From Gulosibacter macacae (GTDB taxonomy: Bacteria > Actinomycetota > Actinomycetes > Actinomycetales > Microbacteriaceae): a stretch of 64,000 nt of DNA. Position numbers and translations under genes: made by a program. Within the stretch, counting starts at the first letter, position 1; each line of letters starts with the position of its first letter. Where the stretch lies: positions 1 through 64,000 of the forward strand of contig NZ_RQVS01000011.1 in the NCBI RefSeq assembly GCF_003865375.1, read 5' to 3'. This document shows, one piece after another, positions 9,433 to 19,287 of this stretch. The notes beneath the pieces are model-generated. The model was not told where the DNA came from and made no database searches. It saw only the letters and a program-made list of their open reading frames with translations.

Positions 9433-10397
9433 GCCTGGCCTTGCGCGGGTGGTACCACTGAGGCGAGTGCGTCGGTGAGTACCTTCGTGGCCGTGACGCC
9501 AGCGAATTGCGCGTCGGGGTCCATGACAATTCGGTGGGCCCACACGGGTTCGGCGAGTGCCTTGACGTCATCGGGCAACACATAAGCCCGGCCCTGCGCC
9601 GCAGCCCATACGCGGGCGCAACGCACCATGCCGATGGCGCCACGAATCGAAACACCGAGGCGCGTGTGTTCCGAGTCGCGGGTGGCTTCGGCGAGACTCG
9701 CGATATAGCCGGTGACGGCACGGTCGGTGTAAACGGTGGCCGCCGCCGCCGCGAGTTGCAGCACGGTCGGGCCGTCAATCACCGGACGCAATTGCTTCGA
9801 GCGATCAGGTGCAGCCGCGCCATCGAGCACCTCAATGAACTGCTCATGCGGCGGGTAGCCGATCGACGTTTTCATGAGGAAGCGGTCAAGCTGAGCTTCG
9901 GGCAGGCGATAGGTACCAGCCTGCTCGATCGGGTTCTGGGTTGCGACCACCATGAACGGCTTCGGCGTCGCATAGGTGTGGCCGTCGACGGTCACCTGAG
10001 CCTCTTCCATGACCTCAAGCAGCGCCGATTGCGTCTTCGGCGAGGCGCGGTTGATCTCATCGGCAAGCACAATCGAAGCGAAGATCGGGCCGTGGTGAAA
10101 GTCCCAGCTGTTCTTTGACTGATCGAAGATCGTCACGCCGGTGATATCCGAAGGCAGCATGTCGGGCGTGAACTGCAGGCGCGAATGAGGGGCGTTGACG
10201 GCCGCGGCAATTGCGCGCGCGAGGGCGGTCTTGCCGGTCCCCGGTGCATCCTCGAGCAGCAGATGCCCCTCTGAAAACAGGCACGTCAACGCGAGTCGCA
10301 CCACATGCGCCTTACCCAGCAGCGCAAAGCCAACCGTGTCGACAAGGTTGGCGAAGATCGACGCGAATTCGCGTGCATCCTGTTCACTGAGTGCCAT
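9429..10397 (-). CDS. MoxR family AAA+ ATPase
   Basis: The 322-residue MoxR-type ATPase has Walker A EDAPGTGKTALARA (about 50-63) and the region VLADEINRASPKTQSALLE with Walker B and the arginine-rich follow-on motif. The C-terminal lid follows. MoxR ATPases use ATP to remodel partner proteins, often with DUF58/VWA-type proteins, matching the next gene. The gene begins 29 nt after the stop of the 2004-residue Ig/Fn3 protein, so the two may share a transcript. A second moxR with its own DUF58 and transglutaminase partner lies at 51820-52791, showing that the set is duplicated within 45 kb. Confidence 0.93.
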   Translation of the reverse strand: MALSEQDAREFASIFANLVDTVGFALLGKAHVVRLALTCLFSEGHLLLEDAPGTGKTALARAIAAAVNAPHSRLQFTPDMLPSDITGVTIFDQSKNSWDFHHGPIFASIVLADEINRASPKTQSALLEVMEEAQVTVDGHTYATPKPFMVVATQNPIEQAGTYRLPEAQLDRFLMKTSIGYPPHEQFIEVLDGAAAPDRSKQLRPVIDGPTVLQLAAAAATVYTDRAVTGYIASLAEATRDSEHTRLGVSIRGAIGMVRCARVWAAAQGRAYVLPDDVKALAEPVWAHRIVMDPDAQFAGVTATKVLTDALASVVPPAQGQA

Positions 10398-10426
10398 GAA
10401 CCGTGTGCTTTCTACTCGTGTGACGG

Positions 10427-13400
10427 CTAGGGCCGGCAGCTGATCTGGGCGCCCGAGGCTTGCTCAAACGCGAGGGGGTCGGTGAGGGTGGTGCGCCAGC
10501 TCGTCTTGATGGGTCGGCCTTCGCGACCGGATGCCTCGGGCGTTGGCTGGCCGGGGAAGGTGCAGATGATCTGCTGACCGGCTGCCGAGGCATCGGTGTA
10601 GGTCACCGTGACTTCGCGGCAATCGGGTGCTGCCGGGGCACATTCTTCGAGCGTGTAGGTGTAGAGCGGCGCGATGCTCGCGCTCTGCTCAACCCAATTG
10701 GGCGAGCAGACGCCGAGATCGTCACAGGCTTTGACGGCCAGCGTGAATGCTTGCCCGGGGGCTCCGGTGCGCACGAGCGTGGTGTCGGTGACGGTGGTGG
10801 TCTTGCCGTTTTCGCGCACCTGGTAACTCACGATGGGGCGCCCCTGGGCGGCCGGTGCGTCATCGATCGTGAACACAGCATCGGCACCGGTGACACTGAC
10901 CGAGAGGGCTGCAGAAGTGGGTACGCGGTAGAACACTTCGGCTGAGGTAGCCGACACGGTTGGGGATGCGGTGCCATCGGCTGCGACCGAACGCACCTCG
11001 ACTGTGGCGAACTCGCCCACAGTGAAGCCGCCGAGCTTCATATTGTTCGAATAGCTGATCCAGCCGCCGGTGGCGGGATCAAGCACCTGTAGCGAGAGTT
11101 CGTTCGTGCGGTAACCGCCACCGGCCTGCGCCTGGGCACCGCGCACGGTGACCTCATCATGTTTCGACACGGTCACCGTCGGCGCGGTCGGTGCGGCGGG
11201 CCGATCAAGCGGACGCACTGTGTTCGTGGTCGCCGCGGCCGACTGTCCGCCTTCGGTGACCTGCACCACGGTCGCATTGACGTCAGCGCCAAGCGGCACG
11301 TCGAACGAGGCTGAGGTCACCCCGGCACCAACTGTTTGCGTCGAGCCGTTATTCAGCGTCACGATGACGCTCGTCACCGGTCGACCATTGCCGTCACCGA
11401 GCTGCCAGGTGACGTCAACCCGGCCGTTCGTATTCGAGGTGGCTTGCGCGGTGATCGCTGCGGAGGTCGGCGCGCTCGGGCGACCGAACGGAATGGCTTC
11501 GACGCTGAGGTCGGACGAGGCCGAGGGTTTGTCGGCTCGGTTGAAGGCCTGCACCGACACGCGATACGACTGCCCATTCGTGAGGCCCGTGAATGTGGTT
11601 ACCGGGTTCGCGCTGGCGGGTACGGTCTGCTGTTGGCCACCCGGATGCAGGGTGACGATGTATTCAGCAACGGGCGAGCCGAGCGACACCGCCGGAATAA
11701 TCTGCACGTCGACGGCGCCGTCGCGTGCGGTGAGCACGGGTGGGCTCGGCTGGTTCGGTTGCACGTCAACGAGCACGGGGGCCGACCAGCCCGAGGGTTC
11801 GGAGTTGCCGACCTCGTTGGTGGCGATCACCTGGAATCGGTGTTCCTGGCCGTTGGGGAGACCCGTCACGGAGCACTCGGTCACCGGGCAATTGGTCACC
11901 GCGCCCGATTCCGACACCACCTGGAAGCCGGAAATCGGCGCGCCGTTGTTGGCGCCCGCCGTGAAGCGCACGACGACCGTGCCCGGGCCAATCACTTCGA
12001 CAGCGACATTTGCCGGCGGCTCGGGCTTGTCGCGCACGGTGAGTCGAATCGTGCCGACGACTTGGCGCGCGGCATCCCCGGTCGCGTCACCGAGGGTGTA
12101 GCTCACGATCATGGTGCCGAGCATGGTGGCGCTCGGGGTCACAAGCACCTGCATCCCTTGCACGTCGACGGTGCCCTCACCACGCACGATGATCGGCGAA
12201 CCGATCACGGTGAGTGGCTGGTCAGGGAAGGGGTTGATGGCGTGTCGGTTGATGTCGATCGTTTCGGTCACACCTGGCCGCGCCGTCGTGATTGTCGCCT
12301 CCGACACCTGCGCGAGCGGTCGAGTCGAGGGAACTACCGACACGGGAATGGCACCGATCACTTCGCCGTGACCGTCGTCGACGCCGAGTTCGATCGTGCC
12401 GAGGGCGCCGTAGGGTTGCGGACTGCCGAGCGACACTGAGAGCGTGCAGCCATTGAGGGTGGCCGACAGGGCCTGCGGCGTGCGGCCGATGCGGTAGCTC
12501 AGCGCCGTCGAGTCGGTGCCGTCGGGATCGACGACCATGGCGCACACGTTGACGGTCACCGGTCCTTCGGCCACCGAGACAGTGATCGGCGAAGGTGTGA
12601 CCTTCGGCGGCTGGTTCATCTCGGATGTCACATTGACCGGGACAGTAATGCGGGCCGAGAGTGAACTTGAGTCGCTCGCGATATCACCATCGGCCACTTC
12701 AAAGGTGACCGAGGTTCGCCCGTTGAAGTCGGCGGGAGCGGTGACGGTGAGTGTCGTCGCGCCAGCCTCGACGGGCGCTGCGGCCAGTCCGTTGGCCGTG
12801 CTCACAGTCGAGCCGTCGGTGATGATGGCGGTGCGACCTGGTCGCACGACAACCACGCGCGAAAGGTCAATCTCGAGGCTCTGCCCGCCGCGAATAGCGA
12901 GCGGCACCGCCGCCGTGTTGAGGCGGGGCCGTTCGACCGCACTACCAGGTACCGATACGACGGCGTACCCGGTGAGCCCAGTGTCGTCGCGCACGCCATA
13001 CACGACGAGGCGGCGGTGCTCGAGCACCGGAATCACCAGATTCGAGCCTTCAACTTCGACATCGCCCTCGTCGGTAAACAGCTCGAGCAAGTCGCGATCA
13101 CCGTCAGGATCGACATCATTGCTCAACACAGGTACGCGCACGGCGACGCCCTGTTCATCAACCTCTGCCTGGCTAACGATGTCATCGCGCGGTTCAGGCG
13201 CACGCAAGGGTGCGTTCGGGTCGACGTGCACGGTCAACAGGCCCGTGCTCTCGCCGCCGCGGCCATCTTCGACGCGGTAGGCCACAGTGATCGTGTCGGC
13301 GGTTGACGGGGTGCTCACGACGATGCGATTGTCACGCTGTTCGACGATGGCGCCGGATGCATCCGAGACTTCGATGCCGTCGGGCACGAGCGCGAGCGGG

Positions 13401-16400
13401 TCGCCATCGGGATCGGAGTCGTTCGCGAGCACTTCGACGGCGACCGTGCGGTCGGGGCGCACCAGCACATCATCGGCAATTGCGGTCGGCGGCTGGTTGA
13501 GCGCGGCCGGAGCCGCGACACCGACGCGCACCCGGGCCTCGGCCTGCGCTCCGAAGCGGTCTTCGACGAGGTAGGTGAAGGTGTCGGTGCCGGCCGCGTC
13601 TGGTGATGGTGTGTACTCAAGCCACGCCGAACCAGCCTCGACGCTGCCAAGGCTCGGCGGCTGGCGCACGCCCACGAGTGCGACCGAGTCACCATCGGGG
13701 TCAATGCCGCTCAAGGTCACCGGGATGCGCACAGAAACTCCCGCCACGGCCCAAGCCGTGAGGTCTTGAGGTTGCGGGGCAGCGTTCGTGACGGCGTCGG
13801 CTGCGATGACCTCGATGTGCACCGTTGTCGAGGCGAAATTGCCCGCTGCATCCTCGACCGTGTAGGTAACCCGATAGCTGCCGGGTTCGTTGGCGGCCCG
13901 GAAGCGCACTTCATTGCCCGTCACGAAGGCAAGACCTGCGGATGCCGGAATCTCGTGCACGAGGTCAGGTCGCAGCGACAGCGCGAGACCGTTGACGGAG
14001 CGGTCGTTGGCGAGCACCGACACCGAGCCAACATCGCCGGCGCGCACCTTGAGGCGATCGGGTTGTGGTTCGGGTGGCACGGTGGTGTCGTTTTCAGCGA
14101 CCGGCACGACGCGCACGTTCGCCGTCGCCGTGCGCGCGCCGTTGGAGACCGTGTAGGCGAAGATCACGGGTTCGGTGAGCGGGCGTGGTGAGGTGATGCG
14201 CAGCAGGTGGTGGTCAACGAGTGCGACCTGGATTGGGGCATCAGCAGGTAGTTCGATCGACTGCACCACGAGCACGCCGCCGGTGGGGTCGGTGTCATTG
14301 CCGAGCACGGCAGCGAGCACCGCTCCTCCGCTCGGGAGGAGCGCCAAATCGTCTTGTGCGACCGGTGGCGCATCGAGGTCGCGTGGCAGCACATCGATGC
14401 GAATCACGCCGGTGGTCGAACTCGGGCCGTCGGTCACCACATAGCTGAGGTAGTAGCTGCCCTTGGCGCTCGCCACAACATCAAAGGTGCCGGTGTTGAG
14501 CGACGGCGTGATCGAGACGCCCGGGGGCGGGGGCGAGACCGAGACGAGCGTGAGTCGATCACCGTTTGGGTCGACATCGTTTTCGAGCGGCGCGAGGGTC
14601 ACCGACTCGCCCTCACGCACCACCACGAAGTCGCCATTAGCGACCGGCGGAATATTGCCATTGGCCCGAATATCGAGTCGTACTATGCCGGTGCGTGACT
14701 CCTCACCATCCGACATTTCAATGATGAGATCGACGATGCCCGGGCGTGAGCCAAGGTCGGTGATCGACAGGATGCCTTCCTGTCGGAACTGCACCTGCAC
14801 GCCCTCGGGTGCCGCCACCGACTTCAGATAGAAGAGGTCACCGTCGGGGTCGATCCAATCGGGCATGACGTTGTAGGTCACCGTCGCGCCCGAGGCGATC
14901 ACGACATTCGGGATGCGCCGCTGCTCAGGCGCCCCGTTCTCACCGGGCTGCCGAATGGCGAGCGTCACGGTCGCGGTGTCGGTGCCGCCGCGACCGTCTG
15001 CGGCCTGGTAGACGAAGGTGCGCGTACCGTTCGCATCCGCAGGAATTGTCACCTGCAGGGCCGCACCACCGCGCGCCTGGGTGACCGCGAGGTCGGCAAT
15101 GGGCTCAGTGATCGAAGCGGTGAGCAGATCGCCGTCGGGGTCAGAGTCGTTCATGAGCACCGGCAAGAGCGTCGTCGAGCCCGGGCGCACACCAAACTCG
15201 TCATCGGTCGCGATTGGCGGCCGGTTCTCGGCCGTGCGGTCGGGGTCGGCGACTTCGTCATCGAGCTGCGGTGAGTCTTCTTCGTTGATGTCAGAGCGAA
15301 GCTCGGTTTCGATGTCGTCCCAATTGTCGACGAGCACCATATTGTCGTCGGGCAACCAGATGGAGCCATCGGCCGCGTCATTGAGCACGATCACGTCACG
15401 GTTCGTGCGGAACACCGGTTCGGTTGAGGTCGTGAGCGTATCGACGGTCATTGTCTCGGTGTGCGCCTCGTCATCACACCAGCGCAGATAGTTACCGCTC
15501 CCGCCCCAGGCGGCATAAGTGCAGGCACCGAAGCGCACTGGCGCTGCCGGGATGCCGGTGGCACCGCCAGCGACGGTCATCGTGGTCACCGCACCGTCGC
15601 TGAGTTGCATGCGATAGAGGGTGCTCGCATCCGAGAAGTAGACGGCGTCGCTCTTGTCGCCGGGCTGTTGCAGCATGGCCCCGGCGTTCGGCAGTGGCAC
15701 AGGTGACTTGCCCGAAACGATGACAGCGCCGGCGCTGCGATCAATAACGACCGGGGTGTTGCCCACGACCGTGAGCTCGATTTCGGCCCCCGGGGTCAGA
15801 CTTGTGAGTTGCGATTGTTCGGCCTGATAACCGTTGCCTTCGGGCGTGATGGTGATGAGCTCTTGTGTGTGCGAGGAAGCGCCAAACACCACGCCATCTT
15901 TGGATGCGGCAATCACGCCGTCAGGCAACGACACCGTCATCGCGGTGTCAGCGGTGAGCGCGACATTGCCCACATCGACCGCTGGCATGACCCAGAGGTT
16001 GCCGCTTTCTGGGTCGAGCACACCGACCTGCGCACCGCCCTGCGCAGCCTGCACTTCAAACTCTGGTGTCGTGACTGAACCGAGTGCAGAATTCGCGAGA
16101 TCAATCGGCGCGAGCGAGTTGGCGCTCGCATCGTGGTACACCACATCGCGTGCCGCTTGGCTGATGTCGAATCGCTCGGAGTCGACCTGCAGACCCGACT
16201 CCAGGGTGTGCGCGGGGTAATTGAGATGCCCGATGAGCCCGCGGTCACCATTCGTAACCCAGACACCGCCCTCGTTGAGGTCGATGCGGGCTTCGGGCAT
16301 CCCCGGATTTGCGAGGGCAAAACCTGACACCACGAGTGAGGCCGCGACGGCGACGACGACCGGAAGTCGACGGCTCCGATTCTTACGCACGCCGACGGAA

Positions 16401-16441
16401 GTGGCGGGCCGTGACAACCACGGCAGCGACAGCTTCCCCAC
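10427..16441 (-). CDS. Giant membrane-anchored Ig-like/cadherin-like and fibronectin-III repeat protein
   Basis: The 2004-residue protein begins with a basic cytoplasmic tail and one uncleaved helix (about 27-45), so nearly all of it lies outside the membrane. Residues about 50-370 look like a beta-propeller. From about 400 to 1440 there are roughly nine to ten tandem Ig-like or cadherin-like domains, each starting like PPVATDD and carrying NDSDPDGD-type calcium-binding motifs. From about 1450 to 1900 several fibronectin-III domains follow (for example PPANVAVEV). The C-terminus has paired cysteines. It heads the moxR-DUF58-transglutaminase-kinase operon. A surface adhesin or cell-wall scaffold for the secretion system is my inference. 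The start is GTG. Confidence 0.88.
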   Translation of the reverse strand: MGKLSLPWLSRPATSVGVRKNRSRRLPVVVAVAASLVVSGFALANPGMPEARIDLNEGGVWVTNGDRGLIGHLNYPAHTLESGLQVDSERFDISQAARDVVYHDASANSLAPIDLANSALGSVTTPEFEVQAAQGGAQVGVLDPESGNLWVMPAVDVGNVALTADTAMTVSLPDGVIAASKDGVVFGASSHTQELITITPEGNGYQAEQSQLTSLTPGAEIELTVVGNTPVVIDRSAGAVIVSGKSPVPLPNAGAMLQQPGDKSDAVYFSDASTLYRMQLSDGAVTTMTVAGGATGIPAAPVRFGACTYAAWGGSGNYLRWCDDEAHTETMTVDTLTTSTEPVFRTNRDVIVLNDAADGSIWLPDDNMVLVDNWDDIETELRSDINEEDSPQLDDEVADPDRTAENRPPIATDDEFGVRPGSTTLLPVLMNDSDPDGDLLTASITEPIADLAVTQARGGAALQVTIPADANGTRTFVYQAADGRGGTDTATVTLAIRQPGENGAPEQRRIPNVVIASGATVTYNVMPDWIDPDGDLFYLKSVAAPEGVQVQFRQEGILSITDLGSRPGIVDLIIEMSDGEESRTGIVRLDIRANGNIPPVANGDFVVVREGESVTLAPLENDVDPNGDRLTLVSVSPPPPGVSITPSLNTGTFDVVASAKGSYYLSYVVTDGPSSTTGVIRIDVLPRDLDAPPVAQDDLALLPSGGAVLAAVLGNDTDPTGGVLVVQSIELPADAPIQVALVDHHLLRITSPRPLTEPVIFAYTVSNGARTATANVRVVPVAENDTTVPPEPQPDRLKVRAGDVGSVSVLANDRSVNGLALSLRPDLVHEIPASAGLAFVTGNEVRFRAANEPGSYRVTYTVEDAAGNFASTTVHIEVIAADAVTNAAPQPQDLTAWAVAGVSVRIPVTLSGIDPDGDSVALVGVRQPPSLGSVEAGSAWLEYTPSPDAAGTDTFTYLVEDRFGAQAEARVRVGVAAPAALNQPPTAIADDVLVRPDRTVAVEVLANDSDPDGDPLALVPDGIEVSDASGAIVEQRDNRIVVSTPSTADTITVAYRVEDGRGGESTGLLTVHVDPNAPLRAPEPRDDIVSQAEVDEQGVAVRVPVLSNDVDPDGDRDLLELFTDEGDVEVEGSNLVIPVLEHRRLVVYGVRDDTGLTGYAVVSVPGSAVERPRLNTAAVPLAIRGGQSLEIDLSRVVVVRPGRTAIITDGSTVSTANGLAAAPVEAGATTLTVTAPADFNGRTSVTFEVADGDIASDSSSLSARITVPVNVTSEMNQPPKVTPSPITVSVAEGPVTVNVCAMVVDPDGTDSTALSYRIGRTPQALSATLNGCTLSVSLGSPQPYGALGTIELGVDDGHGEVIGAIPVSVVPSTRPLAQVSEATITTARPGVTETIDINRHAINPFPDQPLTVIGSPIIVRGEGTVDVQGMQVLVTPSATMLGTMIVSYTLGDATGDAARQVVGTIRLTVRDKPEPPANVAVEVIGPGTVVVRFTAGANNGAPISGFQVVSESGAVTNCPVTECSVTGLPNGQEHRFQVIATNEVGNSEPSGWSAPVLVDVQPNQPSPPVLTARDGAVDVQIIPAVSLGSPVAEYIVTLHPGGQQQTVPASANPVTTFTGLTNGQSYRVSVQAFNRADKPSASSDLSVEAIPFGRPSAPTSAAITAQATSNTNGRVDVTWQLGDGNGRPVTSVIVTLNNGSTQTVGAGVTSASFDVPLGADVNATVVQVTEGGQSAAATTNTVRPLDRPAAPTAPTVTVSKHDEVTVRGAQAQAGGGYRTNELSLQVLDPATGGWISYSNNMKLGGFTVGEFATVEVRSVAADGTASPTVSATSAEVFYRVPTSAALSVSVTGADAVFTIDDAPAAQGRPIVSYQVRENGKTTTVTDTTLVRTGAPGQAFTLAVKACDDLGVCSPNWVEQSASIAPLYTYTLEECAPAAPDCREVTVTYTDASAAGQQIICTFPGQPTPEASGREGRPIKTSWRTTLTDPLAFEQASGAQISCRP

Positions 16442-16670
16442 AGCACTCGATCCGACGGTCGGCGAACAGTACTCTTCGACCCTGCAAACTATCAGGTACG
16501 TCTAACTCGGAGCATCCGCCCAGAGTCGCAGCAACGAGGCTTCGGATTCGTCATCCTCAAGTTGCACGCTGGGCGGGCGTTCCAAAATGGGATCGACCGC
16601 AGGGCCGACGCCACCAGGCCCCGCCCGTACATACGATGACGATGTCCTCAGTCAGCAAGGAGACCGCCAA
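16442..16670. promoter_or_regulatory. Divergent promoter region of the secretion locus
   Basis: This 229-nt gap separates the start of the giant Ig/Fn3 gene (minus) from the YbaB-like gene (plus), so both operons must be started here or very close by. A TACGAT hexamer at 16632-16637 fits a -10 box for the plus strand, but I see no convincing -35. A small CCGAC-G-GTCGG inverted repeat lies about 20 nt upstream of the giant gene and could be an operator. I can point to no regulator with confidence. Confidence 0.4.
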
Positions 16671-17453
16671 GTGCCGAATGCCTTCGAACGAGCAGCGCAA
16701 GCTCGCGGATTGCAAGCGACCCGTCAGCGCCTGGAAGTGGCTCGTCGTCGTTCCTACGACTCGATGCGTCGCGTGCTCGCCATTCGTAGACATGGCGGTG
16801 CGATCACTGCGAGTGACCCGCACGAGGTGATCTCCATTGAGATTGATCGTGATGGTGCGCCCGTCGATATTCATGTCGAGCCGGGTTGGGAGCATCACTA
16901 CAGTCCTGAAGAACTCAGTGCTGCCGTGGCCGGGGTTGCGCGCAAGGTCGAGCTCGACCGAAGCAAGCGTGCGCAGGATTATCTCGACCAGCATCCCGAG
17001 GCGCTGAGTGACATTTCTGACCAAGACATTGAGCAGGCATTTGCCCGCGCGAATGCAGCAGGTCCGGCCCTGGGTGACTCACCGGCTGAAGTGATTGGTG
17101 CCGCCAATGACTTCGTGCCCGAGGCGCGTGAAATCGCGCAACGGACGATGGCTGGTGTGACCGATGAGCTGCAGCAGCGCAAGCCCGCGCGGGTGGTGCT
17201 GCTCGCTGGCGTGCTCGTCGCGGTCGTCCTCGAACCGCAATTCGTCTACGACGCCTCGACGACACGCATCAATGCCGCCCTGGCGACGGCACTCGCCGAT
17301 GCCCTCGACGCTGAATCTTCCGCCGTGAACCCGGCCGAGCGGTCGAACGCTCAAGCAATGCGCGATGCGAGTACGCAGGCGCACGCCGCGGCCACGGCCA
17401 TCATCACTGCGCTGCGCGCAATGCAGTTGCAAGCGAAGGAGACCTCCGCATGA
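16671..17453 (+). CDS. YbaB/EspL-like type VII secretion-associated protein
   Basis: The protein has 260 residues. I chose the GTG at 16671 because AAGGAG lies 8 nt upstream; the longer in-frame ATG at 16587 has no such site. Residues about 35-95 (IEIDRDGAPVDIHVEPGW then SPEELSAAV) resemble the YbaB/EbfC fold, as in the mycobacterial ESX-1 protein EspL, but the similarity is weak. The rest is Ala-rich and helical and may form coiled coils. It opens the plus-strand operon and overlaps the next gene by 4 nt (ATGA), so tight coupling with the acidic repeat protein is likely. A chaperone or regulatory role is inference. Confidence 0.65.
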   Translation: MPNAFERAAQARGLQATRQRLEVARRRSYDSMRRVLAIRRHGGAITASDPHEVISIEIDRDGAPVDIHVEPGWEHHYSPEELSAAVAGVARKVELDRSKRAQDYLDQHPEALSDISDQDIEQAFARANAAGPALGDSPAEVIGAANDFVPEAREIAQRTMAGVTDELQQRKPARVVLLAGVLVAVVLEPQFVYDASTTRINAALATALADALDAESSAVNPAERSNAQAMRDASTQAHAAATAIITALRAMQLQAKETSA

Positions 17454-19240
17454 CCAACCAGAGCTTTGAACAGCGCCGCCCGGCGAGCGCCGCGCCCGCG
17501 GGCCCGGCTACCAGCGGTGCGCCGATGTCGGGCTCGTTGCCCGGCAGCGGCGACCAGGAGACCCTAGCGTTCGCAGGGCTTGATGATGCGGTAACTGCCG
17601 GTGCTGCGCCAACCACGGGCGTGCCTGCTACCACCGATGTGCCGCGCGAAGCCGGGGCGATGAGCGTTGACGGGTCTGTGCCCGGGGCGGCATCGCAGCA
17701 GGCTGGCGGCGGTGCGGATGCTGGCGGCGGCGCGGATGCGGGTAGTGCTGCAGGTGCCGGTAGTGGTGCACCGGGTGCCGGCGGGGCTGCCCCCGTGGCA
17801 CCGGCGACGCGGCCGGAAGCGGCAGTGACGGATGCACCAGCAACGACCTCGGCGCCCGCACCGGGCACCGAGGGAACTGTCGCCGGCGACGGCGACACCG
17901 TGCCGCAGGTATTCGTCGACGACAACGACAACACGGTGATCATCATCGATCCCGATGACACTGTGCCGCCCGCCCTCGCGGAGTTCTTGGCGAGCATCCG
18001 CGGTGACGATGCCACTGGTGGGCTCCCCAATCTTGACGATGAGCCAGGCGTCGGCGATGACGAGGATGCGGCCGACGAGGAAGCGGCCGAGGAGGATGCG
18101 GCCGACGAAGTAACCGATGACGATGCCGACAGCGGCGAGGGCGACGAGTCTGACGAAGCTGACGAAGCTGGCGAAGCTGGCGAAGCTGGCGAAGCTGGCG
18201 AAGCCGAGGATTCCGACGAAGCTGACGACGAGTCGGGCGACGACGAACAGGACGACCCCGAACAGGACGACTCGGAAGAAACCGGCGATGACGGTGCGGA
18301 TCCTGAGCTCCCCACTCCGCCCGGCACTCCCGGCAAGCCGGAGCCGGAAGTTGAGACACCCGAACCCGAACCGGCGCCCCAGCCCGAGCCTGGTCCGCAG
18401 CCGACACCACACAGCCCTGGTGGCGGTCCTACGAGCCCCGGCGGCGGCCCCAGCAGCCCCGGCGGGAGCAGCCCTAATGGCCCTGGCGGCAACAACGGCA
18501 ACACGGGAAACAGCGACTCCGGCAGTAGCGACAGCGGGAGCAGCGACTCCGGGGCCGACGACGATGGTCAGGCCACCAATTGCGCGCCACCCAGCCCACC
18601 CACCGGCGAGAACATTCGGGTGAACCCCGAAGAGGTTCGCAATGAAACGAAGGTCTGGGACGAGGTTGCCGATCTACTGAGCGACGTCGATGGCATCGCC
18701 CGCGAATGCGAGTGGCACGGCCTCGAAGCCGGCATTTACTTTGCCATTCAGGGCCCAAACAACCGCATCGCGCAGCTCTTTCAGCAGCTCGCGCAATCGG
18801 GTCAGGCCGAAAGCGAGAATGCCGATGACGCACTGGTCGACATTGCGCTGTCGTTCGCGCAAACCGACGCCCAGGGCGAAGGCAGCTTCCAAACGGTGGA
18901 CACCAATCCGCAGTACTCCTACCCGTCGAGCTACGGCGATGGCAACACCGTCGTCAACGGTGATGGCAACACCATCTACAACGGCGATGTCGATAACTCG
19001 ACGAGCAACACCAACGTCACGGTAAGCCCGCCCATCACCTACTCCCCGTCGACCACCACCACGACGACGAATGACCAGAGTTCCACGTCGAATAACACGC
19101 AGAACAACACGCAAAACAACACCCAGAACAACACGCAAAATAACCACGGAAATTCCGACCGAACCCGACCCACGGATTCGCCGAGTTCGGGATCAGATCG
19201 CGGCAATCGTCCCCGACGTCCCCGCATCCGCCTCCCCTAG
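17450..19240 (+). CDS. Acidic, repeat-rich putative type VII secreted protein
   Basis: No function is recognised for this 596-residue protein. Residues 1-150 are Ala/Gly/Pro-rich. Residues about 170-290 are highly acidic and include DEAGEAGEAGEAGEAG repeats. A Pro/Glu then Gly/Pro/Ser-rich linker follows. A compact helical domain lies at about 385-480 (from NPEEVRNETKVWDEV), compatible with an EspC/WXG100-like hairpin. The C-terminus has GDGNTVVNGDGNTIYNGD-type repeats and four NNTQ units, and ends in an Arg-rich stretch. There is no signal peptide or membrane helix. Position in the ESX locus and the helical domain suggest a secreted substrate. Two short DNA tandem repeats within the gene make its length likely to vary between strains. 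Confidence 0.7.
   Translation: MTNQSFEQRRPASAAPAGPATSGAPMSGSLPGSGDQETLAFAGLDDAVTAGAAPTTGVPATTDVPREAGAMSVDGSVPGAASQQAGGGADAGGGADAGSAAGAGSGAPGAGGAAPVAPATRPEAAVTDAPATTSAPAPGTEGTVAGDGDTVPQVFVDDNDNTVIIIDPDDTVPPALAEFLASIRGDDATGGLPNLDDEPGVGDDEDAADEEAAEEDAADEVTDDDADSGEGDESDEADEAGEAGEAGEAGEAEDSDEADDESGDDEQDDPEQDDSEETGDDGADPELPTPPGTPGKPEPEVETPEPEPAPQPEPGPQPTPHSPGGGPTSPGGGPSSPGGSSPNGPGGNNGNTGNSDSGSSDSGSSDSGADDDGQATNCAPPSPPTGENIRVNPEEVRNETKVWDEVADLLSDVDGIARECEWHGLEAGIYFAIQGPNNRIAQLFQQLAQSGQAESENADDALVDIALSFAQTDAQGEGSFQTVDTNPQYSYPSSYGDGNTVVNGDGNTIYNGDVDNSTSNTNVTVSPPITYSPSTTTTTTNDQSSTSNNTQNNTQNNTQNNTQNNHGNSDRTRPTDSPSSGSDRGNRPRRPRIRLP
18152..18205 (+). repeat. In-frame 9-bp tandem repeat (6 units)
   Basis: Six consecutive units of the type GRCGAAGCY encode Asp/Gly-Glu-Ala triplets in the acidic part of the 17450-19240 protein. 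The units are almost identical in DNA sequence, so slippage could change copy number without changing frame. Confidence 0.85.
19091..19138 (+). repeat. In-frame 12-bp tandem repeat (4 units)
   Basis: Four units of the type AAYAACACSCAR encode Asn-Asn-Thr-Gln near the C-terminus of the 17450-19240 protein. The third-position differences are small, which points to recent expansion. Confidence 0.85.
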
Positions 19241-19287
19241 CCCGGATCAACCCGACTTCGATGAATCTGTACTAAGGACTACGGAAA

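Noticed and set aside
9433-9543. N-terminal extension of the DUF58 gene
   Set aside because: It lies inside moxR; the ATGA overlap at 9429-9432 gives the correct start and family length.
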